Below, one piece after another: positions 8,016-16,971 of a stretch of DNA of 64,000 bases. Made by a program: the position numbers and the translations under genes. The stretch is from Mycobacterium branderi (lineage in GTDB: Bacteria > Actinomycetota > Actinomycetes > Mycobacteriales > Mycobacteriaceae). Where the stretch lies: assembly GCF_010728725.1 (NCBI RefSeq), contig NZ_AP022606.1, positions 248,001 to 312,000 on the forward strand, read 5' to 3'. Under the pieces are notes generated by a model, which was not told the DNA's origin, did no database searches, and saw only the letters and a list, made by a program, of their open reading frames with translations. Numbering within the stretch: position 1 is the first letter of the stretch; each line of letters opens with the position of its first letter.

Positions 8016-8662
8016 GACGACACCTCCTCCGGCGCTTGGTCACCACGCAGGAACCCCCGCTCCTTGGCGACATCTGCCAACAAACCCCGCAGCTGGCGTC
8101 TGCCGCGGTGCAACCGCGACATCACTGTCCCGATTGGCGTGTCCATGATCTCGGCGATCTCCTTGTACGGGAAACCTTCGACGTCTGCGTAGTACACCGC
8201 CATCCGAAAGTCCTCGGGCAAGGCCTGCAGTGCTTCTTTGATCTCGGTGTCCGGCAGCGACTCCAGGGCCTCGACCTCGGCGGAGCGCAAGCCCGTTGAG
8301 GAGTGCTCAGCGGTGGCAGCCAGCTGCCAATCGGTGATCTCGTCGGTCGGGTATTGGGCTGGCTGGCGCTGCTTTTTGCGGTAGTTGTTGATGTAGGTGT
8401 TGGTCAGAATGCGGTACAGCCACGCCTTGAGATTGGTGCCGGGCGTGAACGAGCGAAAGCCGGCGTAGGCCTTGACCATCGTTTCCTGGAGCAGGTCTTC
8501 AGCGTCGGCGGGATTGCGCGTCATGCGCAGCGCGCCACCGTAGAGCTGGTCCAGCAGAGGAATCGCGTCGCGTTCGAAGCGTGCCGTGAGCTGCTCGTCC
8601 GTCTCCTCCGTGGGATCTGGTGCGGGCGCCTCGGGCCCGGTCGCGGCATCGCTGTCGGCCAT
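8012..8662 (-). CDS. sigH: SigH, ECF RNA polymerase sigma factor (oxidative/heat stress)
   Basis: A 216-residue ECF sigma factor from ATG 8662 (MADSDAATG). Region 2 is at about residues 40-105 ([18 protein letters not shown]), region 4 at about 150-200 ([21 protein letters not shown]). Family knowledge: SigH drives thioredoxin, sigB, sigE and clp genes after disulfide or heat stress and is restrained by RshA, encoded immediately downstream with a four-base overlap. The frame is open upstream to GTG 8752, which has a better ribosome-binding site (AAGGGGAG at 8757-8764) than the canonical start. A longer 246-residue isoform is therefore possible; see findings. Confidence 0.96.
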   Translation of the reverse strand: MADSDAATGPEAPAPDPTEETDEQLTARFERDAIPLLDQLYGGALRMTRNPADAEDLLQETMVKAYAGFRSFTPGTNLKAWLYRILTNTYINNYRKKQRQPAQYPTDEITDWQLAATAEHSSTGLRSAEVEALESLPDTEIKEALQALPEDFRMAVYYADVEGFPYKEIAEIMDTPIGTVMSRLHRGRRQLRGLLADVAKERGFLRGDQAPEEVSS

Positions 8663-8848
8663 CTTGGTTAACACAGTCCCTTCTGTCGGGGCATCACCGG
8701 ACAGCCCGGGCACCAACACCGAACGCTCGAGCAGGCACATCGCCGTTGACACCAGACTCCCCTTCTGCCCAATCTAGAGGCTGCGACCGACAAGTGTCTT
8801 TCGGGTTTCTCCGGCCTGGTTGCTACTGACCGCGGAACCGCATGTGTC

Positions 8849-8875
8849 AACAGCATCAACCATCCCGCTATTTCC
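8849..8875 (-). promoter_or_regulatory. Possible SigH-type promoter for sigH-rshA
   Basis: On the minus strand GGAAAT (8875-8870), 18 bases, then GTT (8851-8849) follow the layout of SigH promoters (GGAAYA, 18-19 bases, GTT), with two departures in the -35 hexamer. Transcription would begin near 8841, upstream of both possible sigH starts. SigH is known to autoregulate, which supports the reading. Confidence 0.4.
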
Positions 8876-8934
8876 GGTGGCCGTTTTGCCGACCGCAATC
8901 CCGGGCCAGTGCGCCCAGCGCTAATGTGACGGCC

Positions 8935-9769
<835 letters not shown>

Positions 9770-9783
<14 letters not shown>

Positions 9784-10261
9784 AGCGACGCCGGCGCTGG
9801 CCGCGCTAGCCGCTGCGGGTGTGCCGCACGAGGTGGTGAAGTTCGGCCACGATGCGCGAGAGGGGTCGTTCGGCGACGAGGCCGTCCGCGCGCTGACCGA
9901 GGCGGGCGACGTTGCGGCCGAACAGATTTACAAGACGTTGGTGATTGCCGGTCCCGACGGGCTGGCGGTTGCGATGCTGCCGGCGCTGGCGCGGTTGTCG
10001 TTGAAGGCGGCCGCGGCGGCGTTGGGTTTTTCGCGCGCGACAATGGCCGACCGTGCCAGCGCAGAGCGGGCGACGGGATATGTGGTGGGCGCGGTGTCGC
10101 CGTTCGGGCAGCGAAAGCGGTTACCGACCGTCGTCGACGTAGACGCGCTGGGCTGGGATCGCGTGTTTTGCAGCGCGGGCCGGCGCGGCTGGGACGTCGC
10201 CGTCGCGCCGAGCGAGCTGATCCGGCTTACCGGCGCGGTGACCGCCGCCATTCAAGCCTGA
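9770..10261 (+). CDS. ybaK: YbaK/EbsC-family aminoacyl-tRNA deacylase
   Basis: A 163-residue YbaK-type editing domain: YKTLVIAG near residue 45 contains the conserved catalytic lysine, LKAAAAALGFSRATMAD follows the family helix, and GYVVGAVSPFGQRKRLPTVVD is the family's GGxSP-Q-like loop. These enzymes hydrolyse Cys-tRNA(Pro) and related mischarged tRNAs. In H37Rv the locus is split into two short annotated genes (Rv3224A/B, from memory); here the reading frame is whole. ATG 9770 overlaps the SDR gene. Confidence 0.9.
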
Positions 10262-11004
10262 TCCGAAACGACAAGCCGATAGCCAAGGTCGAGCTCCCGC
10301 TGGTCGAGAAGGTCGGCGTGGCGATGTGTCCACTCACCACTGTCCAGGTCGGCACTTAGCCGTGACAAGCCTTGCTGCAGTTGAGGTTTCGCTGTCAGTG
10401 CTAGCATCGAGATGCCGGCTCTGACCGTCGGGTCAAGGTAGGCGTGCGGGCGACGCCAGTAGGCTCCACCGAATCCGTCGACGCAGTCGTGCGGAATCGC
10501 GACCGTCCGGACCGACGCATTGCCCAGCAGTGACACCAATTTGGTGATCGGCACCGCCAGACGCGCGTCGGTTTCCGCCGCGGCCGGCAGATATTCGCGC
10601 AGCAGCCAGAATTCGCGAAAGACGGTGTCGTCCCAAGTGAAAATCACCACGCGGCGACGGGCGACGCGGACCATCTCGGCCACCCCGGCCACGACGTCGG
10701 ACCAGTGGTGAATGGTCAGGATGGCGAGTGCGGCATCGACAGCGTCGGTGCGGATCGGCAGACGTTCGGCGACGGCGCGGATTATCGGGGCCACGACGGC
10801 GCGGCGTTGGGCAATCATGACCCCGCTTGGTTCGACCGCGACGACCGTGTTGGGCGGTTCGTAGGAGCCGGCCCCGGCTCCGATATTCGCGACGGTAGCC
10901 ATGCCTTGCAGTGCCTCGTTGATTACCGCAGCGATGCGTGGATCGGGTTGGCGGGTGGCCGAATACGACTGCCCAACCCGGTCGTAAGTGGCGCGCTCGC
11001 TCAC
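10252..11004 (-). CDS. Class I SAM-dependent methyltransferase
   Basis: A 250-residue methyltransferase with the SAM-binding motif I in VANIGAGAGSYEPP (about residues 38-51), an acidic EPS after the second strand (VAVEPSGVM) and motif LAILTIHHWSD (post-I/II). The N-terminus YDRVGQSYSATRQPDPRI resembles UbiE/Methyltransf_11 proteins. Substrate unknown. GTG 11004 overlaps the stop of the enoyl-CoA hydratase gene by four bases, so it is the last gene of the leftward tetR-echA-methyltransferase operon. It overlaps the end of the ybaK gene by ten bases. It is not part of the H37Rv order here and belongs to the inserted alkane block. Confidence 0.85.
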   Translation of the reverse strand: MSERATYDRVGQSYSATRQPDPRIAAVINEALQGMATVANIGAGAGSYEPPNTVVAVEPSGVMIAQRRAVVAPIIRAVAERLPIRTDAVDAALAILTIHHWSDVVAGVAEMVRVARRRVVIFTWDDTVFREFWLLREYLPAAAETDARLAVPITKLVSLLGNASVRTVAIPHDCVDGFGGAYWRRPHAYLDPTVRAGISMLALTAKPQLQQGLSRLSADLDSGEWTHRHADLLDQRELDLGYRLVVSDQA

Positions 11005-11831
11005 CGGGCCAGCATGGCATGCACACTATCGGCGAACGCGGCGGTGGTGAAGCAGACCGGTTCGGCGAACTCCTCCATCGTGAGCGCGTCGTGCCAGCCG
11101 GCGTCGGCCGCGGCGCGCAGCAGCGGTTTGGTCATCGCCACCGCATGCGCGGGCATCGCGGCCACTCGCGAGCACCACTCGTCGGCCGCCGCGAGAAGCT
11201 GGTCGTGCGCGACGACCTGCTGCACCAGCCCGAGCCGTTGCGCGGTGTGGGCGTCGATGTGCTCGCCGCGCAGGTAATAGGCCAGCGCACCCTGGTAGCC
11301 GAGGCAGCGCGTCAGCGCCCAGCTGGTGCCGACCTCCGGGATCAGGCCGAGCCGGCCGAACGCGGGCACGATCACCGCACGTTCACTGGCGATGGTGATG
11401 TCACAGGTCAACGCCCACGCCAAGCCGACGCCGGCGGCAGCACCGTTGAGCGCGGCCACAAAGATGGTGTCCGACCCGGCGATAAGCCTTGCGATACCGC
11501 CGAATTCGCGGCGGATCCACCGCCACACATCGGCGACGCCCTCGGGCTGGGTCAACTGCTCGGTCGCCGTGCGCATCATCTTCAAGTCGCCGCCGGCGGA
11601 AAAGCCCGGGTCGGCGCCGGTCAGCACCACGGTGCGAACATCGGGGTCTGCGGTGAGTTCCTCGAGGGCACGCCGCAGTTGCCGAACCAGCGGCGCGGAC
11701 AGCACATTGAGCCGGTCGGGCTCATCGAGCGTCACCACCGCGCGGTCACCACGGTGGTCCACCCGGATCCGTTGCGGTGCTTGCGGATCGTCGCCGTCGG
11801 CGACCATGCCGTTATAGAGCGATTTTGTCAC
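11001..11831 (-). CDS. Enoyl-CoA hydratase/isomerase family protein
   Basis: A 276-residue crotonase-fold protein. The oxyanion-hole segments are FSAGGDLKMM (near residue 78) and ALNGAAAGVGLAWAL (near 128). The glutamate-bearing LIPEVGTSWALTR follows, with Glu in the place of a catalytic crotonase acid. Family role: hydration or isomerisation of acyl-CoA in beta-oxidation. GTG 11831 was chosen because it overlaps the tetR stop (GTGA) and has an AGGAGGA-type site upstream; the frame is open further back but only as shadow. In this alkane cluster it could process the fatty acyl-CoA made from oxidised alkanes. Confidence 0.88.
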   Translation of the reverse strand: MTKSLYNGMVADGDDPQAPQRIRVDHRGDRAVVTLDEPDRLNVLSAPLVRQLRRALEELTADPDVRTVVLTGADPGFSAGGDLKMMRTATEQLTQPEGVADVWRWIRREFGGIARLIAGSDTIFVAALNGAAAGVGLAWALTCDITIASERAVIVPAFGRLGLIPEVGTSWALTRCLGYQGALAYYLRGEHIDAHTAQRLGLVQQVVAHDQLLAAADEWCSRVAAMPAHAVAMTKPLLRAAADAGWHDALTMEEFAEPVCFTTAAFADSVHAMLAR

Positions 11832-12403
11832 TTGCCGTCCTCCTTTGTGCTCAACACCATCCATGCGGCGTCGGCGAACTCTTTGATGACCGCATCCGGC
11901 ATTTTCGTCTCCTGCCCGGAGATCCAGTGGCGGCTGAATTCCTGTGCGGGACCGAACCACAACGCGGCGGTGATACCGGGTTGTATCGGCCGCAGCACGC
12001 CGTAGGCGTGATGTGGGCGCCACCAGTCGTGGATGGCGGTGAAGAATTCGCGATTGGAGTCACGCAGGGCGGGGCTCTCAAGTCGGTCGCCGAGCAGTAA
12101 CGCCGCCTCGGCCCGGTTGGCCGCCACCCACCGCAGGTGATGGGCGACGCCGCCGCGGATTCCGCCCTCGGCGGTGGCGTGTTCGCGCAGCATCGTGATG
12201 AAGCCCGCTTGGTATTCCCCCATCACCTGGGCGTAGACCGCGGCGGCCAGCGCCGCCTTGTCCGGGAAATGGTGATAGAGCGCTCCGACACTCACGTTCG
12301 CCTCGCGCCGGACCTCGTCCAGCGTCGCGGCCAGCGCGCCGTCGGCGGCGAAGCGCCGCCGCGCCACTGCCAGCAGCTTGCCCCGCGCATCTGGCCTCGG
12401 CAC
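11828..12403 (-). CDS. TetR-family transcriptional regulator of the alk block
   Basis: A 191-residue repressor-type protein from GTG 12403. The N-terminal helix-turn-helix is clear (TLDEVRREANVSVGALYHHFPDKAAL, split at residues about 27-52), followed by an all-helical ligand domain. It is divergent from alkB, 151 bases away, and heads the tetR-hydratase-methyltransferase operon. The natural inference is that it controls both directions in response to an alkane-derived acyl compound. It is not a copy of the TetR that accompanies the second alkB at 50.2 kb: the two differ throughout the recognition helix. Confidence 0.88.
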   Translation of the reverse strand: MPRPDARGKLLAVARRRFAADGALAATLDEVRREANVSVGALYHHFPDKAALAAAVYAQVMGEYQAGFITMLREHATAEGGIRGGVAHHLRWVAANRAEAALLLGDRLESPALRDSNREFFTAIHDWWRPHHAYGVLRPIQPGITAALWFGPAQEFSRHWISGQETKMPDAVIKEFADAAWMVLSTKEDGK

Positions 12404-12410
12404 GAGAAAT

Positions 12411-12416
12411 AATCTA
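12411..12416 (-). promoter_or_regulatory. -10 hexamer giving a leaderless tetR transcript
   Basis: TAGATT on the minus strand ends seven bases before the GTG start of the tetR gene, the distance from a -10 box to the transcription start. The mRNA would therefore begin at or next to the start codon, as is common in mycobacteria. No convincing palindromic operator was found in the tetR-alkB gap. Confidence 0.4.
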
Positions 12417-12554
12417 ACAGAACAGAGGAATCCTCGGTAGACCTTTGGCCTCCGAAGACAAGGCCCCCGCGGAAGTTGAGCGGTTGAGGACGTCGTCGCG
12501 CCGCTGCGCCGCTGCCAGAGTGAACGGCACGTCCCTTGCAGAGAGGTAATCCCT

Positions 12555-13775
12555 ATGACAACGCAAATCCACCCCGACGGCGACGTCGCTGTGTGGCGCG
12601 ACAAGAAGCGCTACCTGTGGCTGCTGGGCCTGGTCGTGCCCACCATGCTGTTCCTGATCCTGCCCATCGTGTGGGGTCTCAACAGGCTCGGCTGGCACAC
12701 AGGATCGCAGCTGCCGTTCTGGATCGGGCCGATCCTGCTGTACGTGTTGCTGCCGACGCTGGACCTGTGGGTCGGGTCGGACGGCCAAAACCCGCCGGAC
12801 GAGGTGATGCAGGAGTTGGAGAACGACAGGTTCTACCGCTACTCGGTCTACGCCTACATTCCGTTCCAATACGCCAGCACCATCCTGGGCGCTTACCTGT
12901 TTACCGCCTCGGATCTGAGCTGGCTCGGGTACAACGGCTCACTGGGATGGCTGGGCAAGCTCGGCGTGGCGATGACGGTCGGCGTCGTGGGCGGGGTCGG
13001 CATCAACACCGCGCACGAACTCGGCCACAAGAGAGACGAATTGGAGCGGTGGCTGTCCAAGATCACCCTGGCCCCGGTGTGCTACGGGCACTTCTACATC
13101 GAGCACAACCGCGGGCATCACGTGCGGGTGGCCACCCCTGAGGACCCGGCGTCGTCCCGGTTCGGTGAGACGTTCTGGGAGTTCTTGCCGCGCACCGTGT
13201 TTGGTAGCCTGCGCTCGGCGTGGAGCCTGGAGGCGCAGCGGTTGCGCCGGCTCAACAAGAGCCCGTGGCATCTGTCCAACGACGTGCTCAACGCCTGGCT
13301 GATGTCGGTGGTGTTCTGGGCGGTGCTGCTCGCGGTGTTCGGCCCGGCGCTGATCCCGTTCGTGATCATCCAGGCGATCTACGGCGCGTCGCTGCTGGAG
13401 TCGGTGAACTACCTCGAGCACTACGGCCTGGTGCGCCAGAAGCTGGACAACGGCCGCTACGAGCGCTGCACGCCGCAGCACAGCTGGAACTCCGACCACA
13501 TGGTCACCAATTTGTTCCTGTATCACCTGCAGCGCCACAGCGATCACCACGCCAACCCGACCCGGCGCTACCAGACGCTGCGCAGCATGGAGGGCTCGCC
13601 GAATCTGCCGGCCGGTTACGGCTCGCTGATTGCGGTGACGTACTTCCCGTCGGTCTGGCGCAAGCTGATGGATCACCGGGTGCTCGAACACTACGACGGT
13701 GACATCACCAAGGCCAACATCCACCCGCGCGTGCGTAACAAGGTGCTGGCCCGCTACGGGGCGGTGGCGGCCTGA
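12555..13775 (+). CDS. alkB: Alkane 1-monooxygenase AlkB (inserted copy)
   Basis: A 406-residue membrane di-iron hydroxylase. All histidine boxes are present: HELGHK (His154, His158), EHNRGHH (His184, 188, 189), NYLEHYG (His289) and LQRHSDHH (His328, 331, 332). Six hydrophobic helices can be placed at about 21-42, 53-72, 99-118, 130-152, 246-266 and 267-285. It hydroxylates the terminal carbon of medium-chain alkanes using electrons from rubredoxin. ATG 12555 has GAGAGG upstream. It is followed, with one-base overlap, by rubA and rubB. It is a paralogue of the alkB at 51.2 kb, with long identical blocks through the histidine boxes. Confidence 0.96.
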   Translation: MTTQIHPDGDVAVWRDKKRYLWLLGLVVPTMLFLILPIVWGLNRLGWHTGSQLPFWIGPILLYVLLPTLDLWVGSDGQNPPDEVMQELENDRFYRYSVYAYIPFQYASTILGAYLFTASDLSWLGYNGSLGWLGKLGVAMTVGVVGGVGINTAHELGHKRDELERWLSKITLAPVCYGHFYIEHNRGHHVRVATPEDPASSRFGETFWEFLPRTVFGSLRSAWSLEAQRLRRLNKSPWHLSNDVLNAWLMSVVFWAVLLAVFGPALIPFVIIQAIYGASLLESVNYLEHYGLVRQKLDNGRYERCTPQHSWNSDHMVTNLFLYHLQRHSDHHANPTRRYQTLRSMEGSPNLPAGYGSLIAVTYFPSVWRKLMDHRVLEHYDGDITKANIHPRVRNKVLARYGAVAA

Positions 13776-13948
13776 TGGCCGCCTACCGCTGCCCGGGCTG
13801 CGGCTACGTCTACGAGGAAGCCAATGGCGCTGCCCGCGAAGGCTTTCCGCCGGGCACACGTTGGGACCATATTCCCGACGACTGGTGCTGCCCCGACTGT
13901 GCAGTCCGAGAAAAGGTCGACTTTGAACCGATGGAGATAATGCAATGA
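13775..13948 (+). CDS. rubA: Rubredoxin RubA (inserted copy)
   Basis: A 57-residue rubredoxin with the two iron-binding pairs C6-x2-C9 (RCPGCGY) and C39-x2-C42 (CCPDC), plus an extra Cys38. It passes electrons to AlkB. ATG 13775 shares one base with the alkB stop (TGATG), and its own stop overlaps the rubB start (ATGA). Compared with the RubA copy at 51.0 kb, 39 of 57 residues are identical by hand count, so the two have drifted noticeably. Confidence 0.95.
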   Translation: MAAYRCPGCGYVYEEANGAAREGFPPGTRWDHIPDDWCCPDCAVREKVDFEPMEIMQ

Positions 13949-14127
13949 CCGACTACAAACTGTTCGTCTGCGTGCAATGCGGCTTCGAGTACGACGAGGC
14001 CAAGGGCTGGCCGGAAGACGGTATCGCCCCGGGCACGCGGTGGGACGACATCCCCGACGACTGGAGCTGCCCCGACTGCGGCGCGGCCAAGTCCGACTTC
14101 GTCATGGTGGAAGTCGCCCGAGCCTGA
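13945..14127 (+). CDS. rubB: Rubredoxin RubB (inserted copy)
   Basis: A 60-residue rubredoxin: C9-x2-C12 ([10 protein letters not shown]) and C42-x2-C45 (SCPDCG) bind iron. It differs from the copy at 50.8 kb at only two residues (53 and 60), although 16 other codons differ silently, so protein-level selection rather than recent copying keeps them alike. The start overlaps the rubA stop. In alkane degraders the second rubredoxin type (AlkG2-like) is the one able to support hydroxylation; RubB is the likely electron donor here. A strong terminator follows. Confidence 0.95.
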   Translation: MTDYKLFVCVQCGFEYDEAKGWPEDGIAPGTRWDDIPDDWSCPDCGAAKSDFVMVEVARA

Positions 14128-14142
14128 CTGCGAAAAGACGCT

Positions 14143-14176
14143 AAAGTCCCCGAAACAGCGCGGTTTCGGGGACTTT
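14143..14176. terminator. Bidirectional terminator after rubB
   Basis: A perfect 14-bp stem (AAAGTCCCCGAAAC at 14143-14156 and its complement at 14163-14176) with a six-base loop. The stem has an A run on the left and a T run on the right. It lies between convergent rubB and the alcohol dehydrogenase gene and can serve both. Confidence 0.9.
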
Positions 14177-14196
14177 GCGTCTGTCCGCGTCAACTC

Positions 14197-15360
14197 TTAG
14201 TCGAATTCGATGATGCCGCGGATGTTTCGGCCCTCCCGCATATCAGTGACCGCGTCGTTGATCTCCTCGAGCCGGTAACCCCGCGACACCAGTTCGTCGA
14301 GTTTCAGCTTGCCGTTCTGGTACATCGACAACAGCATCGGGGTGCTCGCGCGCGGGTTCATCCCGCCGTAGATCGTGCCCTTCAACTGCTTGTGGAACAA
14401 CGTCATATCGCTCAACACCAGCGGCACCAGCATCTCGCTGTACGGCGTCATCCCGGTCAGCACACAGTTGCCGCCCTTGCGGGTCAACATCATCGCGGGC
14501 GCGATCAGGTCGGCGTGCACCACACCGGCGGTGATCACCACCCGGTCGGCCATCACACCCAGCGTGAGTTCCCGCACCAGCGGCAGCGCCGCCTCCACTG
14601 ACTCCGCGGTATGGGTGGCGCCGAATATCGCCGCCGAATCACGCTTGAAAGCAACCGGATCCACGCCGACGATGTATTTTGCGCCGGCCGCGCACGCGCC
14701 CTGCAGTGCGTTCATCCCGACGCCGCCGATACCGATCACGACGACGGTGTCGCCCGGTTCGGTCCCGGCGGCCACCGTCCCCGACCCCCATCCGGTGGTC
14801 ACGCCGCAGGACACCAGCGCGGCGGCGTGCATCGGAATCGCATCGTCGATCTTGATGACCGACTTCTCCGACGCCACCACGTATTCGGCGAACGTGCCCA
14901 ATTGCATGAGCGCCAGCAAGTCCTCGTCGTCGACGTGGCGGCGCGCCGTGCCGTCGGTCGTCATCTCCCTGGCGAACATGGCGGCGCCCACGTCGCACAG
15001 GTACGTCGCGCCCGACACACACCATCGGCAGGCCCCGCAGGCGGGAATGAACGACATCGACACCCGGTCGCCGGGCTGCACCGAGTGAACCTCCGGACCG
15101 ACCTCGGCCACGACCCCAGCGCCCTCGTGACCGCCCAGCAGCGGAAAGATCTCGGGAAACTCGATCCCGTTGGCGCGCATCATCTCCACGATTTCCGGGC
15201 CCGGAACGAGGTCCCCGGTGGCGAAGTGGTCGTCGGAATGACATAACCCGGCGACCGACATCTTCACCAGCACCTCGCCGGTCCGCGGCGGGTCCAGGGT
15301 GATGTCGCAGATCTCCCAGTCCTTGCCGATGCCGCGCAGCACCGCTGCCCGGCACTTCAT
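14197..15360 (-). CDS. Zinc-dependent (NDMA-type) alcohol dehydrogenase
   Basis: A 387-residue MDR-family alcohol dehydrogenase from ATG 15360 (MKCRAAVLRG). Catalytic zinc ligands are Cys40 (GLCHSD) and His78-Glu79 (GGHEGAG). The structural-zinc loop is IPACGACRWCVSG...CDVG, and the NAD fold has GIGGVGMNA. The sequence pattern is that of the NDMA-dependent class of Actinobacteria, where NAD(H) stays bound. Its place beside alkB and an aldehyde dehydrogenase points to oxidation of long-chain alcohol to aldehyde. ATG 15360 overlaps the stop of the aldehyde dehydrogenase by four bases: the two form one leftward operon. Confidence 0.92.
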   Translation of the reverse strand: MKCRAAVLRGIGKDWEICDITLDPPRTGEVLVKMSVAGLCHSDDHFATGDLVPGPEIVEMMRANGIEFPEIFPLLGGHEGAGVVAEVGPEVHSVQPGDRVSMSFIPACGACRWCVSGATYLCDVGAAMFAREMTTDGTARRHVDDEDLLALMQLGTFAEYVVASEKSVIKIDDAIPMHAAALVSCGVTTGWGSGTVAAGTEPGDTVVVIGIGGVGMNALQGACAAGAKYIVGVDPVAFKRDSAAIFGATHTAESVEAALPLVRELTLGVMADRVVITAGVVHADLIAPAMMLTRKGGNCVLTGMTPYSEMLVPLVLSDMTLFHKQLKGTIYGGMNPRASTPMLLSMYQNGKLKLDELVSRGYRLEEINDAVTDMREGRNIRGIIEFD

Positions 15361-16904
15361 CGGGCCGCACCCCTCGGCGCGATGCCCAGCCGCCGCACCC
15401 CTCGAGCGGCGGATGCGCGCAACAGGCCCAGCGCGAACTTGACCCGGCGCGACGACACCGGATACCACAGCAGCTCCTTGGCGGGTGTCGGCACCCGCGG
15501 CGCCGTGATCGCTTGGGGGCGGCAGTATTTGAGCAGTCCGGCAGCGCCGCCCATGCGGGTGCCGACACCGGAATGCTTCCAGCCGCCCATCGGGATGTCG
15601 TAGGCGAACGCATTCGAAATGGCGTCGTTGATGTTGACCGCGCCGACGTCGAGCTTACGGGCGACCCGGTCGCCGCGTTTCAAGTCGGCGGTCCACACCG
15701 TGGCCGACAACCCGTACACCGAGTCGTTGGCCAGCCGGATGGCCTCGTCCTCGTCGGCGACCTTCACCACCGGCAGCGTGGGTCCGAACGTTTCCTCGGT
15801 CATGCACGACATCGACTGGTCGACGTCGACGAGAACCGTTGGCTCGAAAAAGGTTCCGGTTCCGGTGGGCTTGCCGCCGGTCACCGCGCGGGCACCGGCC
15901 GCCACCGCTTCGTCGACGTGGCATTGCACGATGTCGCGTTGTCTGCTGGTGGCCAGCGCCCCGACGTCGAACTTGAAATTGCGATCGTCTTGACCCTGCC
16001 GCAGCCGGCGGACATTCTCCGTGAGCTTGGCCACGAACTCGTCGTACACCGGCTCCTCGACGTACACCCGCTCCACCGACACGCACACCTGGCCGGAGTT
16101 GTACATTCCGCCCCAAGCGATTCCGTTGGCGGCCCGGTCGAGGTCGGCATCTGCCAGCACCAGCGCCGGATCCTTGCCGCCGAGCTCGAGACTGTAGGGA
16201 AGCAGCCGCTCCGCGCAGGCCATCGCCACCTTCCTGCCGGTTGCGGTGGATCCGGTGAACTGCACGAAGTCCACATTGGCGATGACCGCGGCGCCAGTGT
16301 CGCCGAAGCCCGTCGCCAGCGCGAGCACCGGCGGCGCGCCGATCTCAGTCCAACCATGGACGAACTCGACCGCCGACAGCGGCGTCACCTCCGAGGGCTT
16401 GAGCAGGACCGCGGCGCCAGCCGCCAAAGCAGGTATGGTGTCCAACCCCGGCATGACGAACGGGAAGTTCCACGGGGTGATAACGCCCACCACCGGGTAT
16501 GGCCGGTAGGTGGTGGTGAGTTTCTTCGTCATCGCAAGCGGATTGAAGGACCGGGGATGCTCGTCGGCGAGGAATCGCTCGGCGTGACTGGCCCAATACT
16601 GGATCAGGCTGGCCGTGATCGTCGGCTCGCTGCAGGCATCGGCCCGGGTCTTGCCGGTCTCGGACTGCACCACGTCGACGATGTGCTCGGCGTTGTCCAG
16701 CACCCACTCTTGGTACTTGCGCAGCCAGCGCTCGCGGCCGCGCGGGCCGAGGGCTTCCCATTGGGGCTGGAACAGCCGCAGCTCACGGGCTTTCGCGGCG
16801 ACCGTATCGGACGTCTCGATAGGCACCGCACCCACGACGTGCCCGTCGGCGGGATTGCGAACGATGATTGTCGACGCGTCTGTCTTGTGTTCGGTCGCGG
16901 TCAC
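15357..16904 (-). CDS. Aldehyde dehydrogenase (succinate-semialdehyde/fatty aldehyde type)
   Basis: A 515-residue ALDH. It has the NAD-binding TPWNFPFVMPGLDTIPALAAG region, the catalytic glutamate in LELGGKDPALVL and the nucleophile in YNSGQVCVSVERVYV. The tail GGWKHSGVGTRMGGAAGLLKYC is typical of the family. In this cluster it probably oxidises the fatty aldehyde from alkane oxidation to fatty acid. The GTG at 16904 was chosen; another GTG at 16925 would add seven residues, and neither has a strong ribosome-binding site. It leads the aldehyde/alcohol dehydrogenase operon. Confidence 0.9.
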   Translation of the reverse strand: MTATEHKTDASTIIVRNPADGHVVGAVPIETSDTVAAKARELRLFQPQWEALGPRGRERWLRKYQEWVLDNAEHIVDVVQSETGKTRADACSEPTITASLIQYWASHAERFLADEHPRSFNPLAMTKKLTTTYRPYPVVGVITPWNFPFVMPGLDTIPALAAGAAVLLKPSEVTPLSAVEFVHGWTEIGAPPVLALATGFGDTGAAVIANVDFVQFTGSTATGRKVAMACAERLLPYSLELGGKDPALVLADADLDRAANGIAWGGMYNSGQVCVSVERVYVEEPVYDEFVAKLTENVRRLRQGQDDRNFKFDVGALATSRQRDIVQCHVDEAVAAGARAVTGGKPTGTGTFFEPTVLVDVDQSMSCMTEETFGPTLPVVKVADEDEAIRLANDSVYGLSATVWTADLKRGDRVARKLDVGAVNINDAISNAFAYDIPMGGWKHSGVGTRMGGAAGLLKYCRPQAITAPRVPTPAKELLWYPVSSRRVKFALGLLRASAARGVRRLGIAPRGAAR

Positions 16905-16971
16905 CGGGGAATCGTGGCGCCGCACCGCGCGAGCCGCCTAGAGTAGCCGACTACCTCAGTTTCGCCCGCTT

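Noticed and set aside
12404..12554. TetR operator in the tetR-alkB gap
   Set aside because: Only weak inverted matches (CCTCGG/CCTCCGA) could be found; not better than chance at this GC content.
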